Notes: generated by a model from the sequence alone, not told the origin. DNA of 64,000 nucleotides from Pelomyxa schiedti (GCA_020536535.1 JAHLWZ010000818.1:49666-113665); one strand, 5' to 3'. Shown: positions 19,730 through 33,056, counted from the stretch's first letter. Numbers and translations: made by a program.

Positions 19730-22709
19730 TCATGTGCCACTTTTCTCGGTGGTGTCTGAGCGCCGTAGTTGCACCACAGGGCGGGTGTTTATCTGCCGCT
19801 GAAGTATCTGGGGTGTGCTGCATGCCGTGATGGATGCAGGGGGTGGTGTGGCTGCGGCATTGGCATGGTCTTGGTTTTTCATGTGGTGTAGCAGTGATGC
19901 AACTTCCTCAAAGTTGGGTCTGTCATCGGGATTCTCGGCCCAGCAGGTTCGGATCAGCTTTTGTTTTGTTATGTTATGATTGGCAGTTTGCTGGGAATTT
20001 GAAAGTACCTTGAGGAACAGTACGGGTGGTGGTGCAAAGTCACTACTCTCAAAGTCCCAAAGGGGACGGCCACCCTCTCTGACATATGTTTCTATTTCAT
20101 GTTCGTACTTGAATTCCGCGTAGGGAATCTGTAGCTTGGATATTTCCCATAGAACAATACCAAAGCTGTACCTGGAACAATGTTATTTGAGAGTGTGACT
20201 GGGTGCCACATACACGTCAGCTTTTGCTGTGTATTCTCCCGAGTTTCGTAGTACCTCAGGGGCGCTCCACCTCACTGTACCGAGAGTCTTTGACATGATT
20301 GTCCGTATATGTGTGGAAATTCCTGTGAACATGATAAGGTCACAAAACTGTCGTGATTGGCATTACCGAAATCTTTTGGGTATTAGTAAGCCTGTGAATT
20401 TTGAGAAAAAAAGAGGATACCAGCTATTTTTGCAGTCAAAGTATCGTCTATTAGAATATTGGCTATAATATTTTCGTTGTTATAGAGAAGTGCATAGAGA
20501 AGGAAAACAAACCACTCTTTAGATCGCGATGCATCAGAGGGGGGGTCAAGGAATGAAGGTATTCCTGAATAAAGTTATAAGGTGAATGACTCAGTTTTTT
20601 CACACCATCCCAAGGGCCGAATCCAAAGCAATTTGAAGTCGAATTGACCAGTCCCATAGTTTTTTTGTTTGAGTCTGAATGACATCAAACAAGCTTCCAT
20701 TTGCAGCAAGCTCAGTCACGATGCTCAATGGAGGGGTAACGGTGGCTCCAATGAAGAGAACAATATTTGGATGCCGCAAGGACCTTCTATGATAAGATGG
20801 AAAATTGGAGATGTTGAGACGAACTGTAAAAGGGAGACTTCTTTTCGAAAGCTCTCTACACTCCCATCAGATATATTAGCTTCCACAAACGTTTTGACAG
20901 CCACAATTGAATGCTGTGCAAGTTCAATAAAAATTTCAGGTAGGAGATTAGAAACCCGGTAGTAAGCCTTGCTTACAACTCCAGAGGCACCCATGGCTAT
21001 TGGTGGGAATACAATTTTTAGATCCTTGTGCTCAATAACAAAGCCACCAAAGTCCAGTGTAACCTCGGTTTTAAATCCTAGCTTATGTAAGAGATTGATG
21101 GAGCAGTGCGTAAAACTACTATTGTTTTCTACAAATATTTGTGGTACGGTTTCATCTTGTTGTATCTTGTTCTTCCTCTTGACAAATATAACTGATAATA
21201 CGATTCCCTTGTTCAAGTCAAGAATTCCAATTGCAGAGGTAGTTATACCAATAATAGGATCGCACAGAAACATAAAGCAGAAGGGACAGCAATCCAAACA
21301 ACAGGTAATGGAGTAGCAGAGCAATTAGGTAGCCACTGTGTCCATACGTCAACATTCTGTTTCACCCAATAACATGCAGCTTCCTCGATACTGCACTGTT
21401 TCTAATTGAAGTTGGAAACATTTCATGCGGAAACACCTGTAGAGTACCGCTTTTGCCAGCATTTGGATTTGGTCGTTATTTGTATAACTGAACTTCTGTA
21501 AGAGATAATATGCAGATGGTGACTTCCTCTGCAAAAATGGGGAAAGCACTTTCAGTAGGACATCTCCTGGGTAATCACAATAGATTCCTCCCACAGCTGC
21601 TCTTGAATAGCATTCCACTGTTACCTTTATATTGAGTGCCATGCTTTAGTTTTGTGGAGTTGAATACCGCTATAAGGTGGCAGTGAAACACGAGTCAAAT
21701 CATACTCCGTAAAAATATAATGGGGTGTCCACCAATAGAAGAGTGCGGGTGTTGGTAGTGCAATACGGGAAAGCATATCCGCTTCATCTTTGACCCTTGA
21801 GATACTCAGAGGGTACCGGTTGTTGGTGATAATATCTCCATCGTAGCTTTTCTATAAAATCGTCAAGAAGTGGCACAAGTCCAAGCGCTTACCCAATCGG
21901 GTGGGCCTTCAAGTAGGGTATCATTAAAAACTGACGAGACCTGGGCTATTTCTATTGTACTGAGTGCAGACCAGTCTCGTGCATTTGGCCAGTCTGTAAG
22001 AACAAACGATTGGAAGTACCATCCTGAAATCGGTGAATAAAACGCTGTGGACAGCATTTAAAAAAAAACCTATTTGGCCAATCACTCCAAGAGGGGAAGA
22101 TTGCAGGAATCCTGAAGAAATGTATTCATAGATACTGGCTTTATTGTTCTCGGTCCTGTGAAAGTGTGAACATTGACAGCGGTGTCAACATATTACCATA
22201 ATTCAAGGCATACATCAAGCTGGCTGTTGTTCAAGAGCGAAAACATTGCATACTCATCTAAAACAAGAATTTGAAAATAAAGCATAATGGTCAGGACAAA
22301 GTTTTGATTCGAATCCTCCTGGCACACCAATGTCAACGATGTTGACACTGACATCTAGGATTTGTGTGAGTAGAAGCCTGGCCACTTCCACATTAAGAAA
22401 ACTAGAATCCCACGCCTGCCGTGCAATAGCAACACCACCTTGACTTGAAAAAGAAATAAAACGTGTGAGTTTTCAGCTGAACTCGCAAACGATACCCAGA
22501 CCATAAGTGGGGTTCCCAAGATACCCGTTTGAATCAATTTGGACAGTGCACGAGGGCTTGGGCACCACGCACTCATAGGGCACCGGGCCGCAATCGTCCT
22601 GGTCATCGTCGTCGCCGCCATCACCGTCCCCGCACCGCACAAGCTGCGTGCACAGCAGCAGAAACAAGCCCAACGCAACAACCTCCACACCAACTTTCCT
22701 TCCGATCAT
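19730..22709 (-). CDS. TKL-type receptor kinase with a betaine-binding-protein-like ectodomain
   Basis: Signal peptide at the start (IGRKVGVEVVALGLFLLLC). The extracellular part resembles the ABC-type glycine-betaine (OpuAC) substrate-binding fold: IARQAWDSSFLNVEVARLLL, LLNNSQLDVCLEL, KASIYEYISSGFLQSSPLGV then IGQIG, GWYFQSFVLTDWPNARDW, KSYDGDIITNN, and PTPALFYWWTPHYIF. A hydrophobic helix (about 21324-21200) separates it from a kinase: GASGVVSKAYYR, HSIVAVKTFV, HPNIVLFIGATV, LMHRDLKS, NILIDDTLTAKIADFGISTH, GTVRWSAPEVLRNSGEYTAK then ADVYSFGIVLWE, and NPDDRPNFEEVASLL. HRD, DFG and the ATP lysine are intact, so it is probably active. More than ten introns. Start 22709 was preferred over an upstream in-frame ATG at 22763 because it begins the signal peptide. 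Ligand unknown. Confidence 0.85.
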
Positions 22710-22847
22710 TTGTTGTTGTGTGTCTCCGTTTGGGGTGCGGTGATGTGTTTGACGTGTGGACAACGGGGAAAGTTTGTTTCACTGATCAATGAACCTAACA
22801 CGGAGGATCTTTGGTGAGCTTCCGTGGTGTTGCTGGTATCCACTCAA

Positions 22848-25755
22848 TTACACTGCGGAGGCAAGGGGGAGGAAGCCGTCGAGGGGCTGCATGGTGAAAC
22901 CGGAGGAGTCGTCTCCCGAGTCAGCGTCTAGGAAGTGCATCTCTATCTCCTGTGCGTGGTCCATGTCGTGCAGCGCGTAGTGGTGACATGCGAGGGTGTT
23001 GGTTGTATTGCCTTCTATGGCCCAGCTGCACAGCACTTTGCGAACGCCGCGATGTGCTCTCTCCAAGAACCCCCAGACGTGACGGCGGAAACTCGTGGTG
23101 CAAGGAGTGTTTTGCTGCCACTTCCTAGGTAGAAGAGTGGCACGCTGTGTTCCCATCTTCTGTAACGCAGTCACCGATTGGCAGCTGTCTTCACATATGA
23201 ACAGACTTGCAGTGATTACAGCAGCAAAAGGAATAAGCATAACGGAGCAACAATCGACCCTAAACTGTATTATAGTCAAGTGATGGAGTAGTAACAATAC
23301 AGTGTTAAAACCTGCATATTCCACAGTTTGGGCAAGTAATATGGAATCCATCTCACTCCAGGGTATGCAATGTGATCCACGGAGTACAGTATTATGAAAA
23401 TCATGAACTGAATCAAGCACAATAAAGCACAATAACACCGAAATAGGTAAAACAGGCCCGGCACTCTTCCTCTGCTGACTGTACAAAACAAACAGTGTGT
23501 AACGAGCCCATACCCAACGCCAAATATAAATCCTGCACCTGATCTGGTTACAATTTGGTGCAACAAGTAAGACTTACCAAATACTTTGTAGGCTCGCTCA
23601 TAGGAGCACAGTATTGAAAAAGACCAACTCCAATTTCCATAAGGTACGAGAAGACGGACAAAAATAATGAAGGATGCCAAGGAGAGACCCCAAAAAGATA
23701 TGAACATAGCTACGGCAAGAGCGCAAGCTGATCGATTGACGAACTATGAAGAATGAATAAAAATGTCATCAGGTATTGACGATACCCCATTGGCACTTTT
23801 GCACATTACAATGGAAAAGAAATCTAAATATGTCCATCTGTAGAGACAGAATGCGAACAAGCACAACAACGTGGCGCAACCAATAACAGTCACGATACTG
23901 TTAGTTACAATACGACCCCACATATCCCAACTCTCCAGTTCTCCAAATTTTTGGATAAGAGTCTTGGTTTGCATTTGATAGAAAATGATGGCATCTTTTT
24001 ACAACGGGAGAGCGCCTGACAAATAGCCAAAAAGTGAGAGTAAAAGGTACCTGGATCATTGAATCCTTCTAAAAAAGGTGTATCACTCTGCAGTACTAGC
24101 TGGCTCTCAAGGTAAGTTTCTTTTCCTACTTTCTTTGCAAAATGGGCAATAAACCTGTTCAAGTTGGATTTTTCTCAGCTTCATATTTTACCTTTGTTTT
24201 TGTTTCCACAGTGCTTGCCAACTGAGTCTTAACTCTTTTTCAGTAAGTAAAGGTAGAGCAGTGTCCACAATTAATCCTTCAGATTGTGCAGGGGGAGGAA
24301 TTGAAAGCAATGCGGATATTGTGGCACTGAGATCTGTAATGTGGGGAATTTTGTTCACGTCGCTTCCCAACTGCTTGGATTTCAATTTCGTATCCTTTGA
24401 GTATATTACCAAAGGTATTTGCATCACAACTATGAAGAATTTAGCTTCTCGGTGGTGCACATCACGAACTTGTTTCAGGGCCTCCATGTCCGCCAGGGGG
24501 TATATGCCCATGATCGGCAGCAATGATAATCACTGTGTCTTTTGCTGCTGCATTGAGAATAGATTCAAGAAAGTGTGCCAAGGATTTTATCGCACTCTGG
24601 AATCTAATATCGGATAAATAAATAGAATGTTTTGGGGAGAATACTCTTGAGATCTCACGCCATGATCATGTGCAACATAGTCCGTATTTATCAGAGAAGC
24701 AAATGACAAACGTGACTTATCACTCAAGGCCAGATGTTTGACAAGAACCTTTGGGAAAAATGATGGCAACGAAAAAAACCACTGCTCTCACATCTGTAGT
24801 TAGTCTATCGTGGTGTATCCATGTTGCCCCATTTGTCGTATCTTCAATGGCCCCAACTATTCCGTACCCTAATAAAACTCAGGACCAGCAACGGTTCAAA
24901 TTATTACCGTCAAACGGTTCCAGTGACAATGTTCCTGCCCAGAATCCTTCCCCTGTGGCAGTTAAACCGGGTTCAAATTAAGAAAGCATACCTATTACCG
25001 AGCGGGAAATATTGTATTGCTTTGCTTCCCTGAGAACGGAATCCTCTACAATAGCTCGAGGCCCATTCCCAACGAACCTAAAAGTGTCAGGTTTTTAGGT
25101 CAGGAGTGTCACAAACCCTGTGAAACCTACACGCATTAAAAAAGAAAAACGCAAGAGATTTACTTTCCTGGGGACATTCCGGTTAACATGGATATCCAAG
25201 CACCATCACTTGAACTTGGCAAAACAGATTCCATTATGGAAAGTGCCATGTCATTACTGAAACTCGAATTGAAAAGGAGTGTATGCAATGCATTATCTTC
25301 CTCTACCGTATACCACCTATAGGCCTGTGAGACCAAGACCATTTCCATCAGAGAAATCTTACGGAATGCCATCTACAGTAATGTACACCACTTGTCTGTG
25401 GATCGTTTCCTTGGGCAACGGTGGGTTTGTGTTGGTTTCATTTATCATATCAAGCAACTCATTGGTATTCCAGAAAGATCCCTTTTAATGTCTGAGAAGA
25501 CTCATGTAAAAGAAGAATGTTACGTGGCTCGAATCTTTGAAAAAAACGGACATAACAGTGCTTATTGAAAACAGCACACTAAAACAGAGTAGGATTACAG
25601 CAACGGTTCTTATTCCCGAGGCATGCAGATGATCTCTGTTTGTGTGTGATTTTCGAGATCCGTTACCAACAGCACAACGAGAAAACTACTCACTTTCTTA
25701 TATGGGCACATCTCGTATGCTGCACGACCGGCTTGTTTGGATGCTGGGACCACAT
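22848..25755 (-). CDS. Multi-pass membrane phosphodiesterase, alkaline-phosphatase superfamily (GPI-ethanolamine-phosphate-transferase-like)
   Basis: Short cytosolic exon (MWSQHPNKPVVQHTR), then a signal anchor (TVAVILLCFSVLFSISTV). The luminal catalytic part has QVVYITVDGIP (metal D), DMALSIMESVLPSSSDGAWI then SMLTGMSPGK, FVGNGPRAIVEDSVLREAKQ, an AHDHG element, TVIIIAADHGHIPPGGHGGP and MQIPLVIYSKDTK...TISALLSIPPPAQSEG. These are the metal-site blocks of the type I phosphodiesterase/GPI-EtN-P-transferase group. The C-terminal half has several hydrophobic segments (IVTVIGCATLLCLFAFCLY; LSLASFIIFVRLLVPYG; FIFGVGYGLVTHCLF; YALLCLIQFMIFIILYS-like) and a hydrophilic end. The N-terminal anchor plus C-terminal multi-TM layout fits PIG-N/O/G enzymes, but I could not place it in one of these subfamilies. 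Many introns; some boundaries uncertain. Confidence 0.7.
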
Positions 25756-25959
25756 TTTGTTTCTGTTTGACAGTACAGATCTCGCTTTTTTTAAAACACA
25801 ACTGAGATGTAATCATTCCGGCAATTTATTACCCCCACATTTTTATGGACTGGTGTGTTGTAGTTTTCAGAAGCTGAAGTGAAGAGTTCGGTTCTCACAG
25901 GGGTGAGACAATCAAGAAACCGAAACGATCACCCGTTGTTTTCAAAGAAAAAAATAAAG
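25756..25959. promoter_or_regulatory. Compact divergent promoter region
   Basis: 204 bp lie between the divergent start codons of the phosphodiesterase and TDP2-like genes. No motif is recognised; the inference is positional. Confidence 0.35.
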
Positions 25960-27116
25960 ATGTTGGCGGATCTGCAGGCGAGGAAGGAACGGTTAAGATC
26001 CCACCAACAACAGCAGGAAGTAACGCAGTTGGTGTTCGACGGTGCCGCATGGCAAGTGTGCATGCAACCGAATCTGGGTGGATCTCGTTTTTTCTTTCAC
26101 TTGCGGCTAACTCGCGTGCGTCGTTTTTTTTTTTTTTTTATTCGCAGACCGCACCTCCGCTGCCGCCTACGGAAGAACCTGATGTGCTGAAATTTATTAC
26201 GTTCAACATCGACTGCACTCCACCACTTCGCGAGGAGAGGGCGCAGGCGCTGTCGCTGCTAATTGGCGGCCTGAATCCTGATATAATAGCACTGCAGGAG
26301 TGCACGCCGCCTGCGCTGTCGTGCTTGATGGCAACTCCGGCAGTCAGGAGGTACCATTTCCTGTCAGTACCTGTATCTGGGGCAGAGGGTTTTATGGTGG
26401 GCATGCTGTCGAGGTGGCCACTCTCGGACCCACGTGTTGTGGATTTAGAGGGCAGACCAGCTGTATGTTTTTTTATTATTATGCTGATGATAGGGAAAGT
26501 TCCGTTCGCTGACAGGTTATCCTGTAGCTTACTGCCTCACTTAATGTACGGAAGTCAGATAATACCACCTACCCCATTGGAATAGGATGTTGCAACACAA
26601 TTTTGACTGTGAAGTGTTTTTTTAAACTCCGCTTTTAGGTGTGCATCTAATAAGTGGAAATAATCCGTTTAGGAGAGAGCAGCAAATCAAATCCATGGCC
26701 ACACGCCTGGAATGCTTCGAACACAATTGTAAGTTGTTTTCATTCATGCTCACGTGACCATTAATGAAGTGAGGTAGTTGTTATGGGGGACTTCAATGCC
26801 TGTATACCTGAAGAAGACTCGCTGTCCGTTCAGAAAGTAGGGTATGATGACGCTTGGGTTACCCTTCACGGGAAAGCTCCTGGGGCAACTGGCTTTGGAC
26901 ATAGGTTCATTTCCTTTTATTGTTACCCATCCATGGTTTCCCCCTCCCTCAAGAATACACAGGCTGGACAAAGTCATTTTCAAATCCGCGGCGTGGCTAC
27001 CCCTGACAATTGACATTGTCGGAAATACCCCAGTCACCGCACCCGGGACAGCAAAGCCATTTTTTATCTCGGACCATTTCGGTCTATGTTGCTCATTCAA
27101 AAGAAGGAGGATCTAA
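25960..27116 (+). CDS. Endonuclease/exonuclease/phosphatase protein, TDP2-like
   Basis: Likely 5'-tyrosyl-DNA phosphodiesterase-like enzyme that would remove topoisomerase-type adducts from 5' DNA ends. Exon 1 (MLADLQARKERLRSHQQQQ...) is joined across an intron (about 26053-26146) to TAPPLPPTEEP then DVLKFITFNIDCT. Motifs: FITFNID (the TDP2-type first block), GLNPDIIALQE (metal-binding E), GFMVGMLSRWPL, HLISGNNPFRREQQI, VVVMGDFNACIP (GDFN), LDKVIFKSAAW and FFISDHFGLCCSF (SDH). The catalytic E, D, N and D-H residues are visible. About 300 aa, close to a minimal catalytic domain. Four to five introns. Other members of the superfamily (CCR4-like, generic EEP) are the alternative. Confidence 0.8.
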
Positions 27117-27190
27117 AAACAACAAATTGTGTTATCTGTTTCTGGCCTCTTCAATAATTAGCAGTTCCAGCCAATAATGGGTCTCTGTTC

Positions 27191-28527
27191 TTAGGCAGAG
27201 TAACAGCCTTGTGGGATAACGGCCTCGTTGCCGACTCCACACTCGTTGTTGCCACCGCACATGCGGAAGTAGCCACTCTCGCCCCAAGTAGCACCCCATG
27301 AGTTCCTGTGCGGAGACAAGTTGTCAGTACAGAAAAAAGGAGTGCAACACAGTCTGGGGATACTCACTTGATCGTGTACGAGTTGGTGGAGGCTGTCATT
27401 CCAGCCACAAGGACGGCGTGGTCAATGTTCTTTGGGTCGCACTGTTGGGGAAAGGGTTACTTACTTGCAAGGAACTATGGGGTTGTGGAAAAGTACCACA
27501 GATGGGCACCAGACTCCGCTTGAATAGTCGGAAAGAGTCTCTGCGTTAATGCCTACATCAACAGGCTGGACCATAGCGGCAGCTTGGAGATCTGCTTCGG
27601 TGGCGATTTCCTTGAAGGATGTAATATACCCCACATACTTCTTTGCCTCTTCCCTGTTAATATGTTAGGCACAATTGTTTCCAGTGACGTCACACATACG
27701 CGCATTTGCCAGCTTTAAGAACTGAGGTGTAAGGATAATCGTCCTCTGTCTCCAAGCCTACCTTGTTGTCAATCATCCATTGCATGGCGCCACTCTCCAA
27801 GCCACCCTCGCACCCACTGCAGTGGTATTTTATTCCGGAGACACAGTCCACGAGTTGTTGTTCAGAGAAGGAGGTAAGAGTGTATCCAGCAAGCTGGTAG
27901 CATCCCTCAATTGACCTAACAAAGTCAGGGAGGAAAGACAAAAGGAAAGGTGGTATGCACGTACTCAGCAGTGCCAAACGCCCAGCTTTTTAAGGTAAGA
28001 ATTAGCACAGCAAAGATTAAAACGTCATTCATACCAGCTGCCACATTCTTTTTGGTTCTTAACTGAAGTCACAGCCCCCTTGGCAACCCAGTCAATAGTT
28101 TGTGTGATGTTTGTTCCACTAGCACCAACGGCACGAGAACGGCGTGGAGCCATCAAATAATTAGCCTTGAACTCCTAAGTTGCAATTGAGAACAAACGAA
28201 ATGTGCGGGAATATGTGGTACCTCCGCTGTGAGGTCGGAGAATTGGTTAATGCCCTTTTTCCATGAGTGACCCTCGGCATTAAAGCGCTCAATTTCGGCG
28301 AGTTTGGCTGTCCAAAGAGTCTTGCGGTGCTTATATTCGGCCAACGAGTGATAAACTGCCCACAAAAGTTAGTCCAGATCTGGAAGTATGGACACACAAA
28401 CGCAAAACCATAAGAAACCAAGACGAGAGTAGGACGTACCCTTGCCATACTGCTTCACCCATGAATCAAAGTCAGAGAGTGCCGCAACGGCCCCAACGAG
28501 GAGTACCAACACAAGGATCTTGTTCAT
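27191..28527 (-). CDS. Cathepsin L-like papain-family cysteine protease
   Basis: Secreted or lysosomal protease. Signal peptide MNKILVLVLLVGAVAALS. The I29 prodomain shows KTLWTAKLAEIERFNAEGHS and KKGINQFSDLT (ERFNIN-like). The catalytic cysteine is split by an intron: ECGS plus CWAFGTAE restores the usual CGSCWAF. Downstream are FSEQQLVDC, SGCEGGLESGAMQWM, NIDHAVLVAGM (catalytic His) and IKNSWGATWGESGYFRMC (catalytic Asn), ending NECGVGNEAVIPQGCYSA. All catalytic residues are present. At least five introns. The stop lies 74 bp from the convergent TDP2-like stop. Confidence 0.92.
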
Positions 28528-28948
28528 CTCTTTTTGTTTGCTTTTTCTACAGTTTTCCACGACGTTTATGTTCCTTTGAAAACAACGAACTTTCCGACTA
28601 AAACCCCAAGATTTGGGGATCAATCAGATGACAGAAGAGATCACTTGCTCCGAGTCCCAGAAGCTTAAATTGGTCTCATAAATGGCAGCCACAACATAAA
28701 TCAGGTACCTTATCAAAGTCACAGATTCCAGAGGAGTATAACCTCCCGGTGAGTCCTCACATCTCCCAGACCCCATCACACGTCAGTCTGCCCCAAATCT
28801 CCTACTCTGAAGACCGGGGCGGTGATGATGAGAAGAAGTCGAGCAAAAGTGAATTTTTGATTTTTGTCGTGAGTGGCAGTAATTACCTGCGCCGTGACCC
28901 CTCGGCGGCTGCATCGACAAATTAATCATAAATACAAATTAACACAAA
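28528..28948. other. Divergent intergenic region
   Basis: 421 bp between the cathepsin and ABCA start codons. The 30 bp before the ABCA ATG are strongly A/T-rich (aaattaatcataaatac). No gene or RNA is recognised. Confidence 0.5.
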
Positions 28949-31900
28949 ATGGATGTGGTTGTGGGTGGTGCCAAGGAGTTCGCGGGGCAGAACGTGATGC
29001 TGCTGTATAAGACCTTGATACAATGGTCACGCAGGTGGATAACGATGCTGGTGAGGCTGTTGCTGCCAGTGGTTTTGGTGATCTGCATGTGGCTCACCGT
29101 GGAGATGCCGTCTTCCACATCGACTGGCACGGGTGACGGCAAGTTGATTGGTGGAATCCCTAAGTGCACGGTTTGTTTCCCCCGCCTTGCGAAGTTACTG
29201 TGTTTATAACAGCATCAAATAAAAAAAAGACGTGCAGAGACATCACTTGCGTAACTTTGCGGTATTCTCCAAACGACGATGTCGATATTTACAACATCAT
29301 GAGTCAAGTTGCCACTAATAATGACCCGCCCCTCACCATAGCGTATGTACTTTCTCTGTGCATTGTGGCACGCTTGTATTGTGTCGATAAGCATGAAGCC
29401 ACTTTCAGTTGTTCATTTTTCCACACAGTCCATTTCTTGCAGTGGATCAAAAGGGATATGATGTAGTAGCAATGGCAAATGGTTGGGCTCTTCAAATATT
29501 CCTTGGGAATCCCAACAACACAAACGCAACACAAGCTGGTGTGTAGCATTTTTATCAAGAGAGGCTTATGGCGGTTAGGTGTTGTATTTGACGTGCCCAG
29601 AGACTGGGCTTCCTTCCCAACGGGCGTGTTATCGACCTCTCCAGAATACATGCTCTTTTTGCCAGATGAGTACTGGGACCCATATCTGGTTCGGTATACC
29701 CAAGATTTGGATATCCAGCAGCCGCTTCAAGTTGCTCTCGACAGAGCAATCCGTATGACGAAGCACAGTTGTGGTCTAACTCATCTCAAATTAGTTAGTA
29801 CCTATAGCGGCAAGAATGTGGACCTTCAAGTAACTGCCTATGACGTTTATGGTGGAGATCCATATGATGAGTACTCATCAGAAGGTTTACTTCATACAGG
29901 GTCACTGTGCATCTCACTCCATGTCACCAGAGTTACTCGATGCTTTTATGATACCGTTATATATGTATACTATTGTAACAGTAGATTCTTTGGCAATTAC
30001 TTCTGTCATAAACAGTGATAGGAGTAGTAATGTTATTCTCGGTCTCAAAATGATGGGATTACAAGTTAGTACTGTTGATAAGAAGTTTAGTTACACAAAT
30101 AACAGAGTGCACCCTACTGGATCTCCACGTTCCTTATCAATGCTATTTTTGCCATCATTCCTTCTATCACCGCCATTGGTATCAATTGATTAATCCCCTT
30201 CCATTCACATTCTCTGAAGTGACTGGCATTATATGTGGGCTACAATTCTTTACATCATGTTCTTTCATGGTCCTTTTTTTCTTACTATGGCTTGGCTATA
30301 TGTGCTCCACAACCTATACTCTGTGGCTTAGTGCGTGGATACATCATCCCACAGCCAATAGTATCTTGTCTTAAGTAGTCCACTCCACTTCGATTTATCC
30401 CTCCATAGTGTCTCTTCTGGTTTGCTCGTATTTAGCTGGTCTCTTATTTGTTCTCCTTGATGTATTTCTTCCTTTCTTTGGACTTGACGAATCTTCCAAT
30501 GCAATTTGGGCTTTCAATTGGCCACTATCTTTTGCAGAAGTTACTAAATACGTCTTTTATCTGTATTCATTTCCTCCCTCTATCATTGCTCAGTCAATCA
30601 AAAAAGGACAACTGACACAGTAAATGGGACCGTGAGAGGTTGTTTGATATCTTTTCTTCCAAACTTACAGCTCAAAAGGTTTTCATTGGTCTGATTTGTA
30701 CGTCAATACAACGGCTCTCATGCCCAATTCGGATTATTACTACCCCAACCCCATTACCCTTTCTGACAACTTGCTTTTCCTCGTATGTGTGTCCGCTTGT
30801 CCTTCACTTAATTGATCAAACATAGATGATGACAACTTTTCTAGCCCTGTGGTTTGCCTGGTACTTTGATGTCGTATGGCCAGGAAAATATGGCGTTCCT
30901 CAGAGACTAATCTTCTTCTTCCTTCCACGTGTATGTTCACTAAGTCAGTTTTTCGCTCACAATCTCAGTACTGGGGATTTGGTGGGGCACCAGAGCCCAT
31001 TGTGGAAGTTGACAAGTTCGATGCTTCTAAACTCACATCTGTATTGGAAATGTTTCTTCATTCTTTGTACTTACCACACGAAGGTGATGGAATCCCTAGA
31101 CCAAGACGTTCAACGGGAATATAAACAAACAATGAAATTGGCCAAAGGTAAGGGATCCTTTTTTTGTTGTTGGCTTACATATTCAGACGATGATCCTGAC
31201 ACTCTTCTTCGTGTGCTGAAGATATGTAAGGTCTTCAAAAAAGGAAGAACAAGTAGTGGTCAAGACTGTAGAGCTCTGGACTATGTTACTTTCTCTGGAA
31301 CACGCGGTACCCCACGAACTAAAACACACCAACTTTAACCTGTACAAGGTACAATTTTGGGAGTGCTGGGACATAATGGAGCTGGCAAGACCACTACTAT
31401 CAATGTTTGATCGTTAGGCTAAATCATAAATCTTATAGCTTTCCATAGCTCCTGACAGGAGTATATGCCCCTACTTATGGTGACGGATTTATATGTGGCA
31501 AATCTATTATTACCGAAATGACTTCAATTCAAAAAAGAATTGGCGTATGCCCACAGGTATACTGTTCCCCTCACTGTAATGTGACCTTATGCCATCACCA
31601 GCATGACATCGTATGGCCGGACCTAACTGCTCGCCAGCACCTTAATGTCTTTTGCCTCCTCAAGCGAGTCCCTCTCAAACAGCTCAAAGGAAGTGTAGAA
31701 AGTGCACTAGCCTCTGTTCAACTTACAGAAGTAATACCTTTATTGTGTCCTTGTCTCACTTGAGGATAGTTTGCAGATCGAAGAGTAGAGACGTTCAGTG
31801 GTGGAATGAAGCGGCGTCTGTCAGTAGCCATAAGTGCTATTGGGAATCCAGATGTTATTTTCATGGATGGTTTGTACCTTTGTATTCAACCTTCTGCAAA

Positions 31901-33056
31901 ATTCACATCACTTTAGAACCAACCAAGGGTCTTGACCCATCGTAGGAATCCTTCATATATATTTGTTTTAACTTTGGTGAAGTAATAAGAGGGAGCTCTG
32001 GAATGCAATAGAAACAATGAAAGTGAATAAACTCATTGTTCTTACAACACATTCTATGAGTGAGGCCGAGGCACTTGCAGATAAAATTCTTATACTTGCC
32101 CTTGGCAGGTTATTGCTCCCACCCTTTTCTATCCCCTGATCCTGATGATCACAAAGGTTACGTGCTGTTGGTTCTTCTGCGCACCTCAAGAAGCGTTATG
32201 GTGCGGGATATAACATTAACGTTGTCGCAGAGGATACAACTGCCGTCAGGAATGGTATTCTTCAAATTGCACCTGGCGTAAAAGTACTTGCCGAGACAAG
32301 CGGGAATCTCTCGGTTGGACTTGGTACAACAGCAAGCAAAACAACTGTGAATGTTCTCAGGTATTTGGAGGAATGTGCTTCTTCTGGAAAATTGAAGGAT
32401 TGGGGCTTGTCAGAAACAAGTGTGAATTCCATTCCTTCATAGTGAAAACCAATGTAACCTATCGGAAACCACACAAAAAAGCAATGGAACAGGTGTTTTT
32501 AAGAATCACACACGGTGAGTACCTCAGTACTGATGACGCTGAGTTGGACGATGAAAACATCAAGGTCAAGCTTGCTGTTATTGTAGATGGTGAACCAGAT
32601 GTACTTTCCCTCACTGTTTCATCATCTCATACTGAAATTTCATAGCCAAGAGGACTCATCCAAGTAACGCGGGCAACATCACTGCTTGATACCAGAGCCA
32701 TCATAGAGCAGAATATCCCAGACATCTCACCAGAATACAACTTTGTGTACAACGGAGCAATCATTACCAGCCAGCAGGTAACTTTCCTCCTTCTTTTTGG
32801 AGTACTCTAACATTACCAACAGGAAGCTGACATGATGGCAGCAGACTTCACACCAAACCTTGTTATTACCTCAAAGATGCAAACACCCGTACCTTCCTCC
32901 AGTGCATCAGCGGCCGTCATTGACCTCCAGAAAAGACTCGACCAAGTAACCACAGAAAGAGATGCACTAGCACACGAAGTATGGCAACTACGGGCTGCTC
33001 TGCAAGCCATGAAAGGAGGACCTTCAGCAGTACCACAATTACCACATTTGCCCTAG
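28949..33056 (+). CDS. ABC transporter, ABCA subfamily (half-size)
   Basis: ATP-driven membrane transporter, probably lipid-related as in other ABCA proteins. The N-terminus has one transmembrane helix (ITMLVRLLLPVVLVICMWL), then a luminal region (TLRYSPNDDVDIYNIMSQV; DQKGYDVVAMANGWALQIFL; PRDWASFPTGVLSTSP). A cluster of helices over 29990-30830 forms the rest of the membrane domain. One nucleotide-binding domain follows: Walker A GHNGAGKTTTINVL, Q-loop IGVCPQ, the ABCA block HDIVWPDLTARQHL, signature FSGGMKRRLSVAISAI, Walker B VIFMDEPTKGLDPS, and H-loop VLTTHSMSEAEALAD. After the NBD come the ABCA regulatory-type segment (TSMEQVFLRITHGEY) and a tail ending in a predicted coiled coil (DLQKRLDQVTTERDALAHEV). 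Only one NBD is present, so it is a half transporter. About 15 introns. Confidence 0.88.

Noticed and set aside
22290-22330. tRNA T-loop-like sequence gattcgaatcc
   Set aside because: It lies inside the coding frame of the receptor kinase ectodomain (VPGGFESK); no acceptor stem or A box fits around it.
28000-28050. Cathepsin active-site cysteine seemingly missing (ECGSW then WAF)
   Set aside because: The intron splits the cysteine codon; joining ...AGCTG to CTGGGCG restores CGSCWAF.
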